Below are positions 16,830 to 25,414 of a DNA stretch of 36,620 nt, in pieces. The stretch covers positions 1 through 36,620 of the forward strand of contig JAFDEE010000024.1 of NCBI GenBank assembly GCA_019310525.1, read 5' to 3'. The DNA is from Deltaproteobacteria bacterium. Its GTDB lineage: Bacteria > Desulfobacterota > DSM-4660 > Desulfatiglandales > HGW-15. Below the pieces are notes generated by a model. It made no database searches. It saw nothing but the letters and a program-made list of their open reading frames with translations, and was not told the DNA's origin. A program made the translations under genes and the position numbers. Positions within the stretch are counted from its first letter, which is position 1. Every line of letters begins with the position of its first letter.

Positions 16830-17354
16830 ATGGAGCAGGTACTACTCCTCAACATTACTTACGAACCCCTGAAAATCATCAACTGGAAAAAGGCCATTAC
16901 CTTGCTCTGTCTCGGTAAGGTCGAAGTGATCGAGGAGTACGACCATGAGATCCGATCCGTAAGTTTTTCCATCAAGTTGCCGGCCGTTGTCCGCCTTCTC
17001 AAGTTGATCAAGCGGCCTAAGAGCCCCATCAAGTTCTCCCGCCAAAACATTTACTCCCGCGACCGCTATACCTGCCAGTATTGTGGAAAGCGATTTTCCA
17101 CCGAGGAACTCACTTACGACCACGTCCTCCCAAAATCCCGGGGCGGCAAAACCGTTTGGGAAAACATCGTGACCTGTTGCGTGGATTGCAACCGGAAGAA
17201 GGGAGGGCGCACGCCGGAAGAGGCCTCCATGAGACTCATCAGGAAACCCACCCGGCCTTCCTGGGTCCCGGCCCTCAGGATCACCATCGGGTTCAATAAG
17301 GTCCCGGAAACCTGGCGGGACTACCTTTACTGGACCGTTGAACTCGTGGAATAG
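16830..17354 (+). CDS. Small HNH endonuclease-domain protein
   Basis: From the ATG at 16830 (174 residues, GCAGGGG upstream) the N-terminal half begins VLLLNITYEPLKIINWKKAI, the conserved lead-in of a widespread small HNH family (COG1403). The HNH core is CQYCGKRFS ... YDHVLPKSRGG ... NIVTCCVDCNRKKG, giving the CxxC / DH / N / CxxC-N signature of the zinc-bound beta-beta-alpha-metal nuclease fold. It probably cleaves DNA or nicks it in a repair or restriction context. The family is common as a stand-alone housekeeping-like gene of unknown role. It sits alone between two minus-strand genes, with no methylase or phage gene nearby. Confidence 0.87.
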   Translation: MEQVLLLNITYEPLKIINWKKAITLLCLGKVEVIEEYDHEIRSVSFSIKLPAVVRLLKLIKRPKSPIKFSRQNIYSRDRYTCQYCGKRFSTEELTYDHVLPKSRGGKTVWENIVTCCVDCNRKKGGRTPEEASMRLIRKPTRPSWVPALRITIGFNKVPETWRDYLYWTVELVE

Positions 17355-17385
17355 CTTCCCTGCGGGCATGTTCCCCAAAAAAGAC

Positions 17386-17805
17386 TTACGGCAGGGCCGC
17401 GGCTATCTTTTCCGCCGTCTTTTGAATGGCTTCCATGTCACCAGGCTTGAGTTCCCAGCGGGTAACTGGGAGTTCCGGTGCATCCGCCATTCTCGGCATG
17501 AGGTGGAGGTGATAGTGCATCACCACCTGGTTGACGCCTCGCCCGTTCAGTTGAAGCACCGCCACGCCTTCAGGATTCAAGGCCTTCCGGATCCCCTGGA
17601 CCAGCTTTTTCGAGGCGAGGTGAATTGCCGCCAGATCCTCTGTTGGGATTTCCCACAGGTTTTCAGCATGTTTCTTGGGGATGATGAGGGTGTGGCCTTC
17701 GGATATGGGGTTGATATCCGCAAAAGCCAGGACCCTGTCGTCTTCATAGACCTTGAAGCAAGGGACCTCGCCCTTTACGATCTTGCAGAAAATGCACTCT
17801 TCCAT
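17386..17805 (-). CDS. HIT family nucleotide hydrolase/transferase
   Basis: The 139-residue protein has the full histidine-triad signature MHYHLHLMPR (H97, H99, H101), the N-terminal CIFCKIV zinc-type pair, and PISEGHTLIIPKKH. HIT proteins of this Hint/Fhit-like type hydrolyse or transfer nucleotide monophosphates (for example AMP-lysine or dinucleoside polyphosphates) in the cytoplasm. The length is typical of bacterial Hint proteins. A purine-rich AAGGAGGAAGG Shine-Dalgarno precedes the ATG at 17805. It converges with the HNH gene 31 bp away, so the two are not an operon. Confidence 0.9.
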   Translation of the reverse strand: MEECIFCKIVKGEVPCFKVYEDDRVLAFADINPISEGHTLIIPKKHAENLWEIPTEDLAAIHLASKKLVQGIRKALNPEGVAVLQLNGRGVNQVVMHYHLHLMPRMADAPELPVTRWELKPGDMEAIQKTAEKIAAALP

Positions 17806-18118
17806 GCCTTCCTCCTTTCCTCTTTAGGCTCTTCTCCCCGCACCCCCGGGCCGACGAAACGGGAACCCTTCATGTGGGTCTGCCGTTTTCACGGGAAAAG
17901 AATCTTAGTATGAATCATTTTCAGTGTCGAGGGATTTCTCCCTATACCTTTCTCCCTCTGGGAGTAGGATGAATTGCGTTTGCCTCTCCATCCCCCTTTT
18001 GCTATTCTTATTTCTCCCCGGGGCACAAGGAGAACTCTTCCAGACCGGGCATGCCGGATGCGGGAAGGGTAGTTGCCCCAGGATCTTTGAGACCTTTTTT
18101 TGTTTGGGGTACTGAAAG
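17806..18118. other. Gene-free intergenic stretch
   Basis: Roughly 310 bp between the divergent HIT gene and the small hypothetical gene at 18119 hold no open frame of credible composition, no terminator and no recognisable RNA. Pyrimidine-rich runs are present. The promoters of both genes must lie here, but none could be placed with confidence. Confidence 0.5.
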
Positions 18119-18424
18119 ATGCAGGAAGACAACCTCCCCGATTTCCAAGGCAAGCTGGTGGTCCTTTATCTTTCCGACGCGCCCAAATCCATTCAGGACG
18201 GTGTGCTGCTGGAATACGCATCCTTTCAACGATACGGGGGAAGACTCTTCGTCGTGGGCCGCGTTCCCGAGATCGAGGGGGAGAGCATGGACTGGATCGC
18301 CAACCTTCAAGGGGGCGCGGCCTGGGACTCGGTCACCTTCTACCTCCTCTTCAACTCAAGGGAAGAATACCTCAACCGCGTATCCACGGTAAGGCCCCCT
18401 TTCTGGCGGCGGTTTTTCGAATGA
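18119..18424 (+). CDS. Hypothetical 101-residue protein
   Basis: The protein is hydrophilic to amphipathic with plausible codon use for this genome. It has strand-like segments (GKLVVLYLSDAP, GRLFVVGRVPEIEG) and an aromatic C-terminal part (SVTFYLLFNSREEYLNRV) ending in WRRFFE. No signal peptide, membrane segment or metal motif is seen, so it should be cytosolic. I do not recognise the family. The Shine-Dalgarno is weak (GGGG eight bases upstream). Its TGA stop begins the second family A repeat. It may be transcribed alone, since the amidase starts 158 bp later. Confidence 0.6.
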   Translation: MQEDNLPDFQGKLVVLYLSDAPKSIQDGVLLEYASFQRYGGRLFVVGRVPEIEGESMDWIANLQGGAAWDSVTFYLLFNSREEYLNRVSTVRPPFWRRFFE

Positions 18425-18455
18425 AGCTCCCCGCTGCGTGGCCTCCGTGAAGGCC
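18422..18455 (+). repeat. Stop-codon-anchored repeat, family A copy 2 (diverged)
   Basis: TGAAGCTCCCCGCTGC begins at the stop codon of the gene at 18119, exactly as at 12097, but the downstream palindrome arm differs. A smaller hairpin, GGCCT with AGGCC around CCGTGA, takes its place (about 18439-18454). The rest of the spacer to 18582 shows no gene. Confidence 0.5.
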
Positions 18456-18582
18456 GGGAAAATCCTTGACATGCCTTCTTTCCCACACTGGCGGATGGAA
18501 CGGAGGGCGGGATCGAACCGGGATCCGTTACTTTCGACATCTGCCGTGACGGGGATCACCTCCCATATTGAGGAGCGATTGA

Positions 18583-19878
18583 TTGACCGCCCTTGAAAGA
18601 CTTGAGAATTTGCGTTCCGGCCGTATGGATCTCATCAGGCACCTGGAGGAGTTATGCGGCCGGATCGAGCGTCTGGATCCCGAAATCCATGCCCTGGTGC
18701 CGGGTACGGCTCGCAGGGATCGCATCATGGAAGAGGCCGGACGCCTGCTGGAAAGATTCAGGGACCCGGCCCAAAGGCCCCCGCTTTTCGGACTCACCCT
18801 GGGCGTTAAGGACATCTTCCGGGTGACGGATCTTCCCACCCGTTGCGGCTCATCCCTCCCCTCCCGCCTCTTTGAAGGCCCGGAGGCCGAGTGCGTGACA
18901 CGGCTCAGGAAGGCGGGGGCCATCATCATGGGAAAAACAGTGACCACCGAATTCGCGGGATTCGAACCAGGGCCGACCCGAAATCCCCGAAACCCCCTTC
19001 ACACCCCTGGAGGCTCCAGCAGCGGTTCCGCGGCGGGGGTGGCGATGGGCCTTTTCGCCGCGGCCCTTGGGACCCAAACAGTGGGATCCATCACCCGTCC
19101 CGCGGCCTATTGCGGTGTCATCGGTTTCAAGCCCACCTCGGGGCGTATCCCGAACCGGGGCCTGATCCCTTACGCACCCAACCTGGACCAGGTGGGCTTC
19201 TTTGTCGAGGACCTGAGCATTCTTCCCGGGGTCTCCTCTTCCCTCCTGGATGGGTGGCGGGACATCCCGCAGCATACAAACCCCTCGTCCCTCCTTTTGG
19301 GGATTCCGCAAGGCCCTTATCTGGAACAGGCATGTCCTGAAGAGCGAAGGCACTTCGAATATCTCATCTCTCTTTTCGAGGGGGCAGGATTTTCAATCCG
19401 CCGTTACCCCCTTTTTCGTGACATCCGGGAAATCAACGAGCTTCATGGGACCCTATCCAGGGCCGAGTTCGCCAGGGTCCATGCCGGATGGTTTTCAAAA
19501 TACCGGCACCTTTACCGCCCAAGGACTTTGAAGGACATAGAAAAGGGCCAAAAAATGGATGACCGGGAGCTTGGTGAACTCAGGGCCCGACGGGAAAAAT
19601 TGAGGAGGAGCCTGCTGGATGCCATGGATGAATCGGGTGTGGATTTTTGGCTCACCCCTTCAGCGACCCAAAGGGCCCCGAGGGGGCTGAGTTCCACCGG
19701 GAGCCCGCTCATGAATCTCCCCTGGACCTTCCTGGGCCTCCCCACCCTTTCCCTCCCGGCATCTCTTGACCGGGAGGGCCTTCCCCACGGGCTCCAGGTT
19801 GTGGGAAGGCTCGGCAGAGACGAAATCCTGGTTGCAGCGGCCCCAAGGATCGCCGCTCTATTGAGCAATCGTCTTTAG
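18583..19878 (+). CDS. Amidase-signature family hydrolase (GatA-like)
   Basis: The 431-residue protein carries the Ser-cisSer-Lys triad of amidase-signature enzymes: Lys in LTLGVKDIF, the Gly/Ser-rich TPGGSSSGSAAGVAMG and the nucleophile segment TVGSITRPAAYCGVIGFKPT. The N-terminal helix pattern and the C-terminal PWTFLGLPTLSLPA also fit. It would hydrolyse an amide in the cytoplasm. It is shorter than GatA (about 485), and with no gatB/gatC nearby it is more likely a catabolic amidase than the tRNA amidotransferase subunit. The TTG start at 18583 is supported by GAGGAG seven bases upstream. The usual GSDTGGSIR is GTQTVGSIT here, a small departure. Confidence 0.87.
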   Translation: MTALERLENLRSGRMDLIRHLEELCGRIERLDPEIHALVPGTARRDRIMEEAGRLLERFRDPAQRPPLFGLTLGVKDIFRVTDLPTRCGSSLPSRLFEGPEAECVTRLRKAGAIIMGKTVTTEFAGFEPGPTRNPRNPLHTPGGSSSGSAAGVAMGLFAAALGTQTVGSITRPAAYCGVIGFKPTSGRIPNRGLIPYAPNLDQVGFFVEDLSILPGVSSSLLDGWRDIPQHTNPSSLLLGIPQGPYLEQACPEERRHFEYLISLFEGAGFSIRRYPLFRDIREINELHGTLSRAEFARVHAGWFSKYRHLYRPRTLKDIEKGQKMDDRELGELRARREKLRRSLLDAMDESGVDFWLTPSATQRAPRGLSSTGSPLMNLPWTFLGLPTLSLPASLDREGLPHGLQVVGRLGRDEILVAAAPRIAALLSNRL

Positions 19879-20014
19879 CTTCCACAACTCCTTGCCATTC
19901 CTATTCCTTACTGCTAGTATTCGAAATTTACCAGATCCAACCCCTATTCCATAACCGGCCGATAAAGGCCGATATGTAATCACCCCCACGGGGACCTGAA
20001 GCACGGTGGGAGAG

Positions 20015-21868
20015 ATGGCATCCAAGCCCACATATAACGAATTAAAACGGAGGATCAGGGAACTCGAACGGGAATTGAAGGACCGCGAGGAACAAATCCT
20101 CCGGCTTGAAAGCAGGAAGATTGATCTCGAAAAAATCCTGGAGGGCTTTCGCAGGACCCCAACAACGCGGGATGAGGGCAAGGGGATTCGGGCACAAAAA
20201 GGGCAATTCCTGAGGCAGGTCGAAGAACGGAAGCGGGCCGAGGAGATCAACAGGGTCCTCTTCCGTATCTCCAACGCAGTCAACACGACCAAGGACTTGA
20301 AGCACCTTTATGCTTCCATCCACCATATCCTGGGCCAGATCATCGACACGACCAATTTTTATATCGCCCTTTACGACGGTGAAAAGCGGACCCTGGCCTT
20401 TCCTTACTGGAGGGATGAGGTTGATAGGAGTTTCAGGGATCTGGTGGTGGACTATAAAGTATCGGATTCCCTCACGGGCCAGGTGATCCTGGATGGAAAG
20501 CCCGTGCTCCTCCGCCGTAGGGAACTCCTTGAAAGAAAGGCCCAGGGTAGGATGCAGGGCGTGCCTCCCCTCGTCTGGCTCGGCGTCCCCCTCATCGCCG
20601 ATGAGAAGGTTATCGGGGTCATGGCTGTTCAAAGTTACCGAGACCCTGATCTTTTCGACGATCGAGACCTGGAGGTCATGGCCTCCGTTTCCGAGCAGGT
20701 CGCCCTGGCCATCGACCGTAAGCGGTCTCAGGAGGCCCTGGTCAGAAGCGAAACCCGTTTCAGGGAGATCGCGGACCTGCTGCCCACCGTGCTTTGTGAA
20801 ATCGATCCCGACTTCCATGTCACTTACATCAACCGGATCGGAAGTGAGATCTTCGGGATCCACCCTCATGATCTGGGCAGGGGACTCTCGGTGAAGGATT
20901 TCTTTCACCCGGATGACAGTGAGAGGGGCGAAGAACTCTTGGAGAAGATGATCCAGGGGATACCAATCAAAGGTGAGGAATTCCGTTTCAAGAAAAAAGG
21001 CGGGGAAGCGATATGGGCTTTGGTCTATTCTTCACCGATCCTCAGGGACAAGCAGGTGGCGGGAGTCCGAATCAATCTCATGGATATCACGCTGAAGAAG
21101 AGGCTCGAAACCCAACTCGAACGTACTCGCAAGATGGAGACCGTAGCTACCCTTTCCGGGGGAATCGCCCATGACTTCAACAACATCCTGAACGCCATCA
21201 TGGGCAACGTTTCCCTTGCCTTGGCCATCTCGCCCCCGGGGGGTGAAATCTCGAAGTATCTGGCCAGTGCCGAAAAAAGTTCCTTGAGCGCCAAGAGGCT
21301 CGTAGAGCGTTTCATCAAACTCACGGAAATGGGGGCCCCGACCAAAGAGACACTTTCCCTGAAAACCTTGATACTGGATTCTTCCGCCCTCGCAAACCGG
21401 GATGCCGATATCCGCTTTGAGCTTTCCATCCCCGGGGACCTCTATGAGGTGGAAATCGATCGAACCCAGATCAGTCAAGTCCTGGACGCCCTAATCACCA
21501 ACGCAAAGGAAGCCATGCCGGGGGGAGGACTCATCCGTATCAAGGCCGAGAACCTTGAGGACAGCAGCGAGGAGCCGGCCCTGGAGTGGCTTCCCAAGGG
21601 AAGGTATGTCAAGATTTCCATCCAGGATCAGGGAATCGGGATCCCGGCCGAATACCTTTCCTTGATCTTTGATCCCTATTTCAGCACCAAGGAGAGGGGC
21701 ACCCGGAAGGGAATGGGCCTGGGCTTGTCCATCGCTTACTCCTTTGTGCGAAAGCACGGGGGCCACATCCACGTTGAATCACAGGTCAACGAGGGAAGCA
21801 CCTTTGCAATCTACCTTCCGGCCGCTTCTCCAACCGACCGGCGAAAAGCACGGGGATCCCGTCAATGA
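20015..21868 (+). CDS. GAF-PAS sensor histidine kinase
   Basis: The 617-residue protein begins with a coiled coil (SKPTYNELKRRIRELERELKDRE...), a start style common in deltaproteobacterial kinases. A GAF domain follows (about 85-245, with NRVLFRISNAVNTTKDLKHL and AVQSYRDPDLFDDRDLEVMA), then a PAS/PAC module (about 250-365). The kinase core has the H box GGIAHDFNNILNAIMGN with the phospho-His near residue 386, the N box VLDALITNAKEAMPGGG, the G1 box QGIGIPAEYL, and the G2 box GMGLGLSIAYSFVRKHGG. No transmembrane segment is visible, so it senses a cytosolic signal. No receiver or output protein is in the window, so it is an orphan. A GTG nine bases upstream (20006) is an alternative start. The agmatinase-family gene overlaps its stop by ATGA. 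Confidence 0.9.
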   Translation: MASKPTYNELKRRIRELERELKDREEQILRLESRKIDLEKILEGFRRTPTTRDEGKGIRAQKGQFLRQVEERKRAEEINRVLFRISNAVNTTKDLKHLYASIHHILGQIIDTTNFYIALYDGEKRTLAFPYWRDEVDRSFRDLVVDYKVSDSLTGQVILDGKPVLLRRRELLERKAQGRMQGVPPLVWLGVPLIADEKVIGVMAVQSYRDPDLFDDRDLEVMASVSEQVALAIDRKRSQEALVRSETRFREIADLLPTVLCEIDPDFHVTYINRIGSEIFGIHPHDLGRGLSVKDFFHPDDSERGEELLEKMIQGIPIKGEEFRFKKKGGEAIWALVYSSPILRDKQVAGVRINLMDITLKKRLETQLERTRKMETVATLSGGIAHDFNNILNAIMGNVSLALAISPPGGEISKYLASAEKSSLSAKRLVERFIKLTEMGAPTKETLSLKTLILDSSALANRDADIRFELSIPGDLYEVEIDRTQISQVLDALITNAKEAMPGGGLIRIKAENLEDSSEEPALEWLPKGRYVKISIQDQGIGIPAEYLSLIFDPYFSTKERGTRKGMGLGLSIAYSFVRKHGGHIHVESQVNEGSTFAIYLPAASPTDRRKARGSRQ

Positions 21869-22707
21869 AAGGCGGCGACGATCTCTTCGACTCTATCGGC
21901 CCCGGAACCGTGGCCCTGATGGGTGTTCCCTGGGACGAGCATTCCTCCTTCATGAGGGGTCCCGCCCTCGCCCCCCCTAAAATCAGGGGAGCCTTACATT
22001 CCGGCTCATGCAATCTCTGCGCAGAGAAAGGAGAGGACCTCGGAACCGGGGAGCGATTCCGGGATGTGGGGGACCTTAGCTTTGAGGGCCAAGGGGCTCC
22101 CGTGGAAGTGATCGAGAAGGCCGCCGGCCGTCTCCTTACGAGGGGGGCACGGATCCTTTGTCTCGGTGGGGACCACGCCGTCACCTATCCCCTGCTCAGG
22201 GCCTACGCCGCGAAATTCGGCCCGGTGGATGTTTTACATCTCGACGCCCACCCGGACCTTTACGACGAGTTCGAGGGAGATCCGCTGTCCCACGCCTGCC
22301 CCTTTGCCAGGGTGATGGAGGAGGGACTGGCCGCACGGCTGATCCAGGTGGGAATCCGCACCATGAATCCCCACCAGCGCTCCCAGGCGGACCGTTTCGG
22401 AGTGGAGGTGATGGAGATGAAGGACTGGAATCCCTCCCTCCTCCCTGCCTTTGAAAGGCCCGTCTACCTCTCCCTGGACCTGGATGTCCTGGATCCGGCC
22501 TTCGCCCCGGGCGTATCGCACCACGAACCCGGAGGTCTTTCCACGAGGGAGGTCATCCGAGTGATCCAGGGGTTGAAGGGCTCCATCATCGGGGCCGACA
22601 TCGTGGAGTACAATCCCACCCGGGACCCCATCGGGATGACCGCCATGGTGGCGGCCAAGATGGTGAAGGAAATCGCAGCAAAGATGTTGATGCAGGAAGA
22701 ATCGTGA
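21865..22707 (+). CDS. Agmatinase/arginase (ureohydrolase) family protein
   Basis: The 280-residue enzyme has the binuclear manganese ligands of the ureohydrolase family: GGDHAVTYP (His104), HLDAHPDLYD (Asp127, His129, Asp131), and SLDLDVLDPAFAPGVSHHEPGG, plus the terminal ADIVEYNP motif. Agmatinase gives putrescine and urea from agmatine; guanidinobutyrase- or formiminoglutamase-like activity is possible, since family members differ little by motif. It overlaps the sensor kinase by 4 bp, so the two are translationally coupled. No arginine decarboxylase or polyamine gene is in the window. The Shine-Dalgarno inside the kinase tail is weak, which fits coupled translation. Confidence 0.87.
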   Translation: MKGGDDLFDSIGPGTVALMGVPWDEHSSFMRGPALAPPKIRGALHSGSCNLCAEKGEDLGTGERFRDVGDLSFEGQGAPVEVIEKAAGRLLTRGARILCLGGDHAVTYPLLRAYAAKFGPVDVLHLDAHPDLYDEFEGDPLSHACPFARVMEEGLAARLIQVGIRTMNPHQRSQADRFGVEVMEMKDWNPSLLPAFERPVYLSLDLDVLDPAFAPGVSHHEPGGLSTREVIRVIQGLKGSIIGADIVEYNPTRDPIGMTAMVAAKMVKEIAAKMLMQEES

Positions 22708-22773
22708 ACACAGGGACTCGGCCTGGGGAAACCGGGCTCAACGTGGCCTGCCGGACCGTGGGAGGTTCCAGGC

Positions 22774-23298
22774 ATGTTTAAGATATCGGAGCGGGAATCC
22801 AGGGAAAACCGGTACGTATATTCGAGGATCCAAAGCCCTGTCGGGCCTCTCACCCTCGTGGCCGGCGACAGGGGTCTTCGGGGCCTGTTGTTCCAAAACA
22901 CCTCCATCCGGTCCGGGCTGCTCCCGAATTCCATTGAAATGGACTCCCATCATGAGTTCCTGGTGCAGGCCAGGGTACAGCTAGGCGAATACTTCGACGG
23001 CACCCGCCGGGAATTCGATCTTCCGCTCGCCTACGAGGGGACCCCGTTTCAAAGGCGGGTCTGGAAACTGCTCATGAAGATTCCTTACGGGGAGACCGTT
23101 AGTTACGGGGATATCGCAGCGGAGCTGGGAGACCCCAGGAAGGCCCGCCCCGTGGGAGGGGCCGTCGGCGCCAATCCCATCGGCATCATCATTCCCTGCC
23201 ACCGGGTGATCGGGAAGGACGGATCCCTTACGGGATTCGGGGGTGGACTGGACGTGAAAACCTTTCTCCTGGACCTGGAAAGGAGAAACAAGGCCTAG
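22774..23298 (+). CDS. ogt: Methylated-DNA--protein-cysteine methyltransferase
   Basis: The 174-residue protein has the active-site motif IIPCHRVIGKDGSLTGFGGG, with the acceptor Cys at residue 142, preceded by the helix-turn-helix segment GTPFQRRVWKLLMKIPYGETVSYGDIA. These are the standard marks of O6-alkylguanine-DNA alkyltransferases, which remove alkyl groups from O6-guanine in one suicide reaction. The N-terminal ribonuclease-like domain is present but short. A GGAGG Shine-Dalgarno lies just before the ATG. It is 66 bp after the agmatinase-family gene and on the same strand. No ada-type regulator domain is fused. Confidence 0.93.
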   Translation: MFKISERESRENRYVYSRIQSPVGPLTLVAGDRGLRGLLFQNTSIRSGLLPNSIEMDSHHEFLVQARVQLGEYFDGTRREFDLPLAYEGTPFQRRVWKLLMKIPYGETVSYGDIAAELGDPRKARPVGGAVGANPIGIIIPCHRVIGKDGSLTGFGGGLDVKTFLLDLERRNKA

Positions 23299-23412
23299 GA
23301 TTTTTCTCCCACCCTTGGCGTGAGCGGGACGGTTTGCAGGGCAAGGTTGAGTGGGGTGCAAACCCATGGTCACGAACACCCCCCCTGAGGGCGGTGGAAA
23401 AGAGAAGGAGAC

Positions 23413-23883
23413 ATGAAGATACGGATGTGCCGGGAAGAGGACGTGGATGCCGTGAGGCGTTTCGTTGAACGCACCCGACCCCTTGATCTCCATTCCCCCT
23501 TTACATACTGGGTCCTCCTGAGGTACTTCCCGGAGACCTGCTTTATCATGGAAGATGGAGAAAAGGTGGTGGGATTCATCTCCGGAGTGACAAGTTCCCG
23601 TGAAAGGGACCTCTTTTATCTCTGGCAGATCGGGATCGATCCGGGGCTTCGAGGAAAGGGCTATGCGGAACGGCTGATCCACAGGATCCTCGATGCGGCC
23701 CGAGAGAAGGGATGCCGCAGACTTCAGGTCACCATCGCGCCGGACAACCCCGCCAGTCTCAAGGCCTTTTCCCGTTTTGCGAGCAACAGCGGTCTTACCA
23801 TGGAACGGGTGGGAGCCGCCGACTTTTTTGATTCTATCTCGGGCAAAAGGTACTTCGAGGATATCTACGAAATGCGCATTTAG
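23413..23883 (+). CDS. EctA-like GNAT acetyltransferase
   Basis: The 156-residue GNAT protein has a clear resemblance to diaminobutyrate acetyltransferase: RPLDLHSPFTYWVLLRYFPETCFI near the N terminus, LFYLWQIGIDPGLRGKGYAERL with the acetyl-CoA-binding RGKGYA loop, and LQVTIAPDNPASLKAFSRFA. EctA is the second enzyme of ectoine synthesis. However, ectB (transaminase) and ectC (ectoine synthase) are not in the window, so the protein may acetylate another diamine or amino acid. It is a little shorter than EctA (about 170-190). It precedes kynureninase by 58 bp on the same strand, which may be coincidental. The start ATG has an AGAAGGAG sequence just upstream. Confidence 0.8.
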   Translation: MKIRMCREEDVDAVRRFVERTRPLDLHSPFTYWVLLRYFPETCFIMEDGEKVVGFISGVTSSRERDLFYLWQIGIDPGLRGKGYAERLIHRILDAAREKGCRRLQVTIAPDNPASLKAFSRFASNSGLTMERVGAADFFDSISGKRYFEDIYEMRI

Positions 23884-23941
23884 GGGCCTAGAAACAGTCT
23901 ACCAAACCCCGTGAGCGGGGAAGAAGAGAGGAAAAAGCACA

Positions 23942-25219
23942 ATGGACACCCTGGATTTCGAATCAGGAGCGGCCTATGCCGCCCGCCTGGATGAACAAGA
24001 CCCCCTGGCCGCCTTCCGGGAGGACTTCCTCATTGCGGATCCGGACCTGATCTATGTTGACGGGAATTCCTTGGGGCGGCTTCCCCGCCGTGTCGCCGAA
24101 AGGATGAAAGAGGCCGTGGAGCAGGAATGGGGGATGGACCTGATTCGGGGTTGGAACAGGGGTTGGTACGAGGCACCGGGGCGGGTGGGAGAGAAAATTG
24201 CGCCTCTTGTCGGAGCCGGGCCCGGGGAGGTCCTCGTGTGCGATTCCACCTCCGTGAATCTTTTCAAGCTGGTTCTCTCCGCCCTGGAACTGATGCCCGG
24301 GAGGAGCAAGATCGTCACCGATGAGCTGAACTTTCCCTCGGATCTCTACGTGCTCCAGGGTTGCTCCCGGTTGCTCCAGGGGACCTACGAGCTGCGCCTG
24401 GCCCCTTCCGAGGACGGGATCCACGTGAAAACCGAAGACCTCCTCAGGCTGATCGACGAGAAAACCGCCCTCGTCACCCTCTCCCTGGTGGCCTTCAAGA
24501 GCGCCTTCCTTTACGATGCCGCAGCCGTCACCGAGGCCGCCCACCGCAACGGCGCCCTGGTTCTCTGGGACCTCAGCCACGCCGCGGGGGCCGTGCCCGT
24601 TCATCTCAACGACTGGGAGGCGGACCTGGCCGTTGGATGCACCTACAAGTACCTCAACGGCGGACCTGGGTCCCCCGCCTTTCTCTACGTGCGAAGGGAT
24701 CTCCAGGAACGGATGCACCCTCCCATCCAGGGATGGTTCGGGGACCGTTCCCCATTCGACTTCCGCCTGAAATATTCTGTCTCACCCGGCATTTCCCGAT
24801 TCCTGGCAGGCACTCCACCCATTCTTTCTCTCCTTTCATTGGAAGCGGCCCTTGATCCACTCCTTGAGGCCGGAATCGAAACCATCCGCGAGAAATCCAT
24901 CCGACTGACTTCCTATTTCATCTATCTGGCTGACAGGATCCTGGCCCCCTTCGGTTTCACGTTGGGTTCGCCCCGCAATCCCGACCAAAGGGGATCCCAC
25001 GTGAGTATCCGCCATCCCGAGGGATACCGAATCAACCGCGCCTTGATCGAAGAAATGGGAGTGCTGCCCGATTTCAGGGAACCGGACAACATCCGAATCG
25101 GGCTTTGCCCACTTTACAACTCCTTTTCAGAGGTCTGGGAGGTGGTGGACCGTATTCGAAAGGTAATGGAACAGGAACGCCATCTTCGCTATCCCATCGA
25201 GCGCCTGAAGGTCACCTGA
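23942..25219 (+). CDS. kynU: Kynureninase
   Basis: The 425-residue PLP enzyme has the kynureninase signature throughout: YVDGNSLGRLPRRVAERM at the N terminus, the WDLSHAAGAVPVHLNDWEADLAVG segment, and the PLP-lysine K236 in GCTYKYLNGGPGSPAFLYV. IQGWFGDRSPFDF and PDNIRIGLCPLYNSFSEVWE follow in the C-terminal domain. It cleaves kynurenine (or 3-hydroxykynurenine) to anthranilate (or hydroxyanthranilate) and alanine. No tryptophan dioxygenase, formamidase or other kynurenine-pathway gene is in view, apart from the unrelated amidase upstream. The Shine-Dalgarno AGAGAGGA is well placed. Length and motifs are complete. Confidence 0.93.
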   Translation: MDTLDFESGAAYAARLDEQDPLAAFREDFLIADPDLIYVDGNSLGRLPRRVAERMKEAVEQEWGMDLIRGWNRGWYEAPGRVGEKIAPLVGAGPGEVLVCDSTSVNLFKLVLSALELMPGRSKIVTDELNFPSDLYVLQGCSRLLQGTYELRLAPSEDGIHVKTEDLLRLIDEKTALVTLSLVAFKSAFLYDAAAVTEAAHRNGALVLWDLSHAAGAVPVHLNDWEADLAVGCTYKYLNGGPGSPAFLYVRRDLQERMHPPIQGWFGDRSPFDFRLKYSVSPGISRFLAGTPPILSLLSLEAALDPLLEAGIETIREKSIRLTSYFIYLADRILAPFGFTLGSPRNPDQRGSHVSIRHPEGYRINRALIEEMGVLPDFREPDNIRIGLCPLYNSFSEVWEVVDRIRKVMEQERHLRYPIERLKVT

Positions 25220-25414
25220 CCTTCCCCGCCCGGTCAGGGGAACGGCCCAACGCTCATTTCACCCCCCATTGATCCTTTCCATTTCTCAAGGCGGTGTGTC
25301 ATAATATATCTTTTCGGAGACCTTTGAAAAATGGGCCGGGTTTGCTCATATCGCTCCCCGGCCATTCCAGCTCATTTTCCAGGCCTGTGTGATCCGATTC
25401 GAGAGGAGGCGCAA

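Noticed and set aside
18583-19878. gatA of the Glu-tRNA(Gln) amidotransferase
   Set aside because: Shorter than GatA, altered nucleophile surroundings, and no gatB or gatC next to it; a general amidase is safer.
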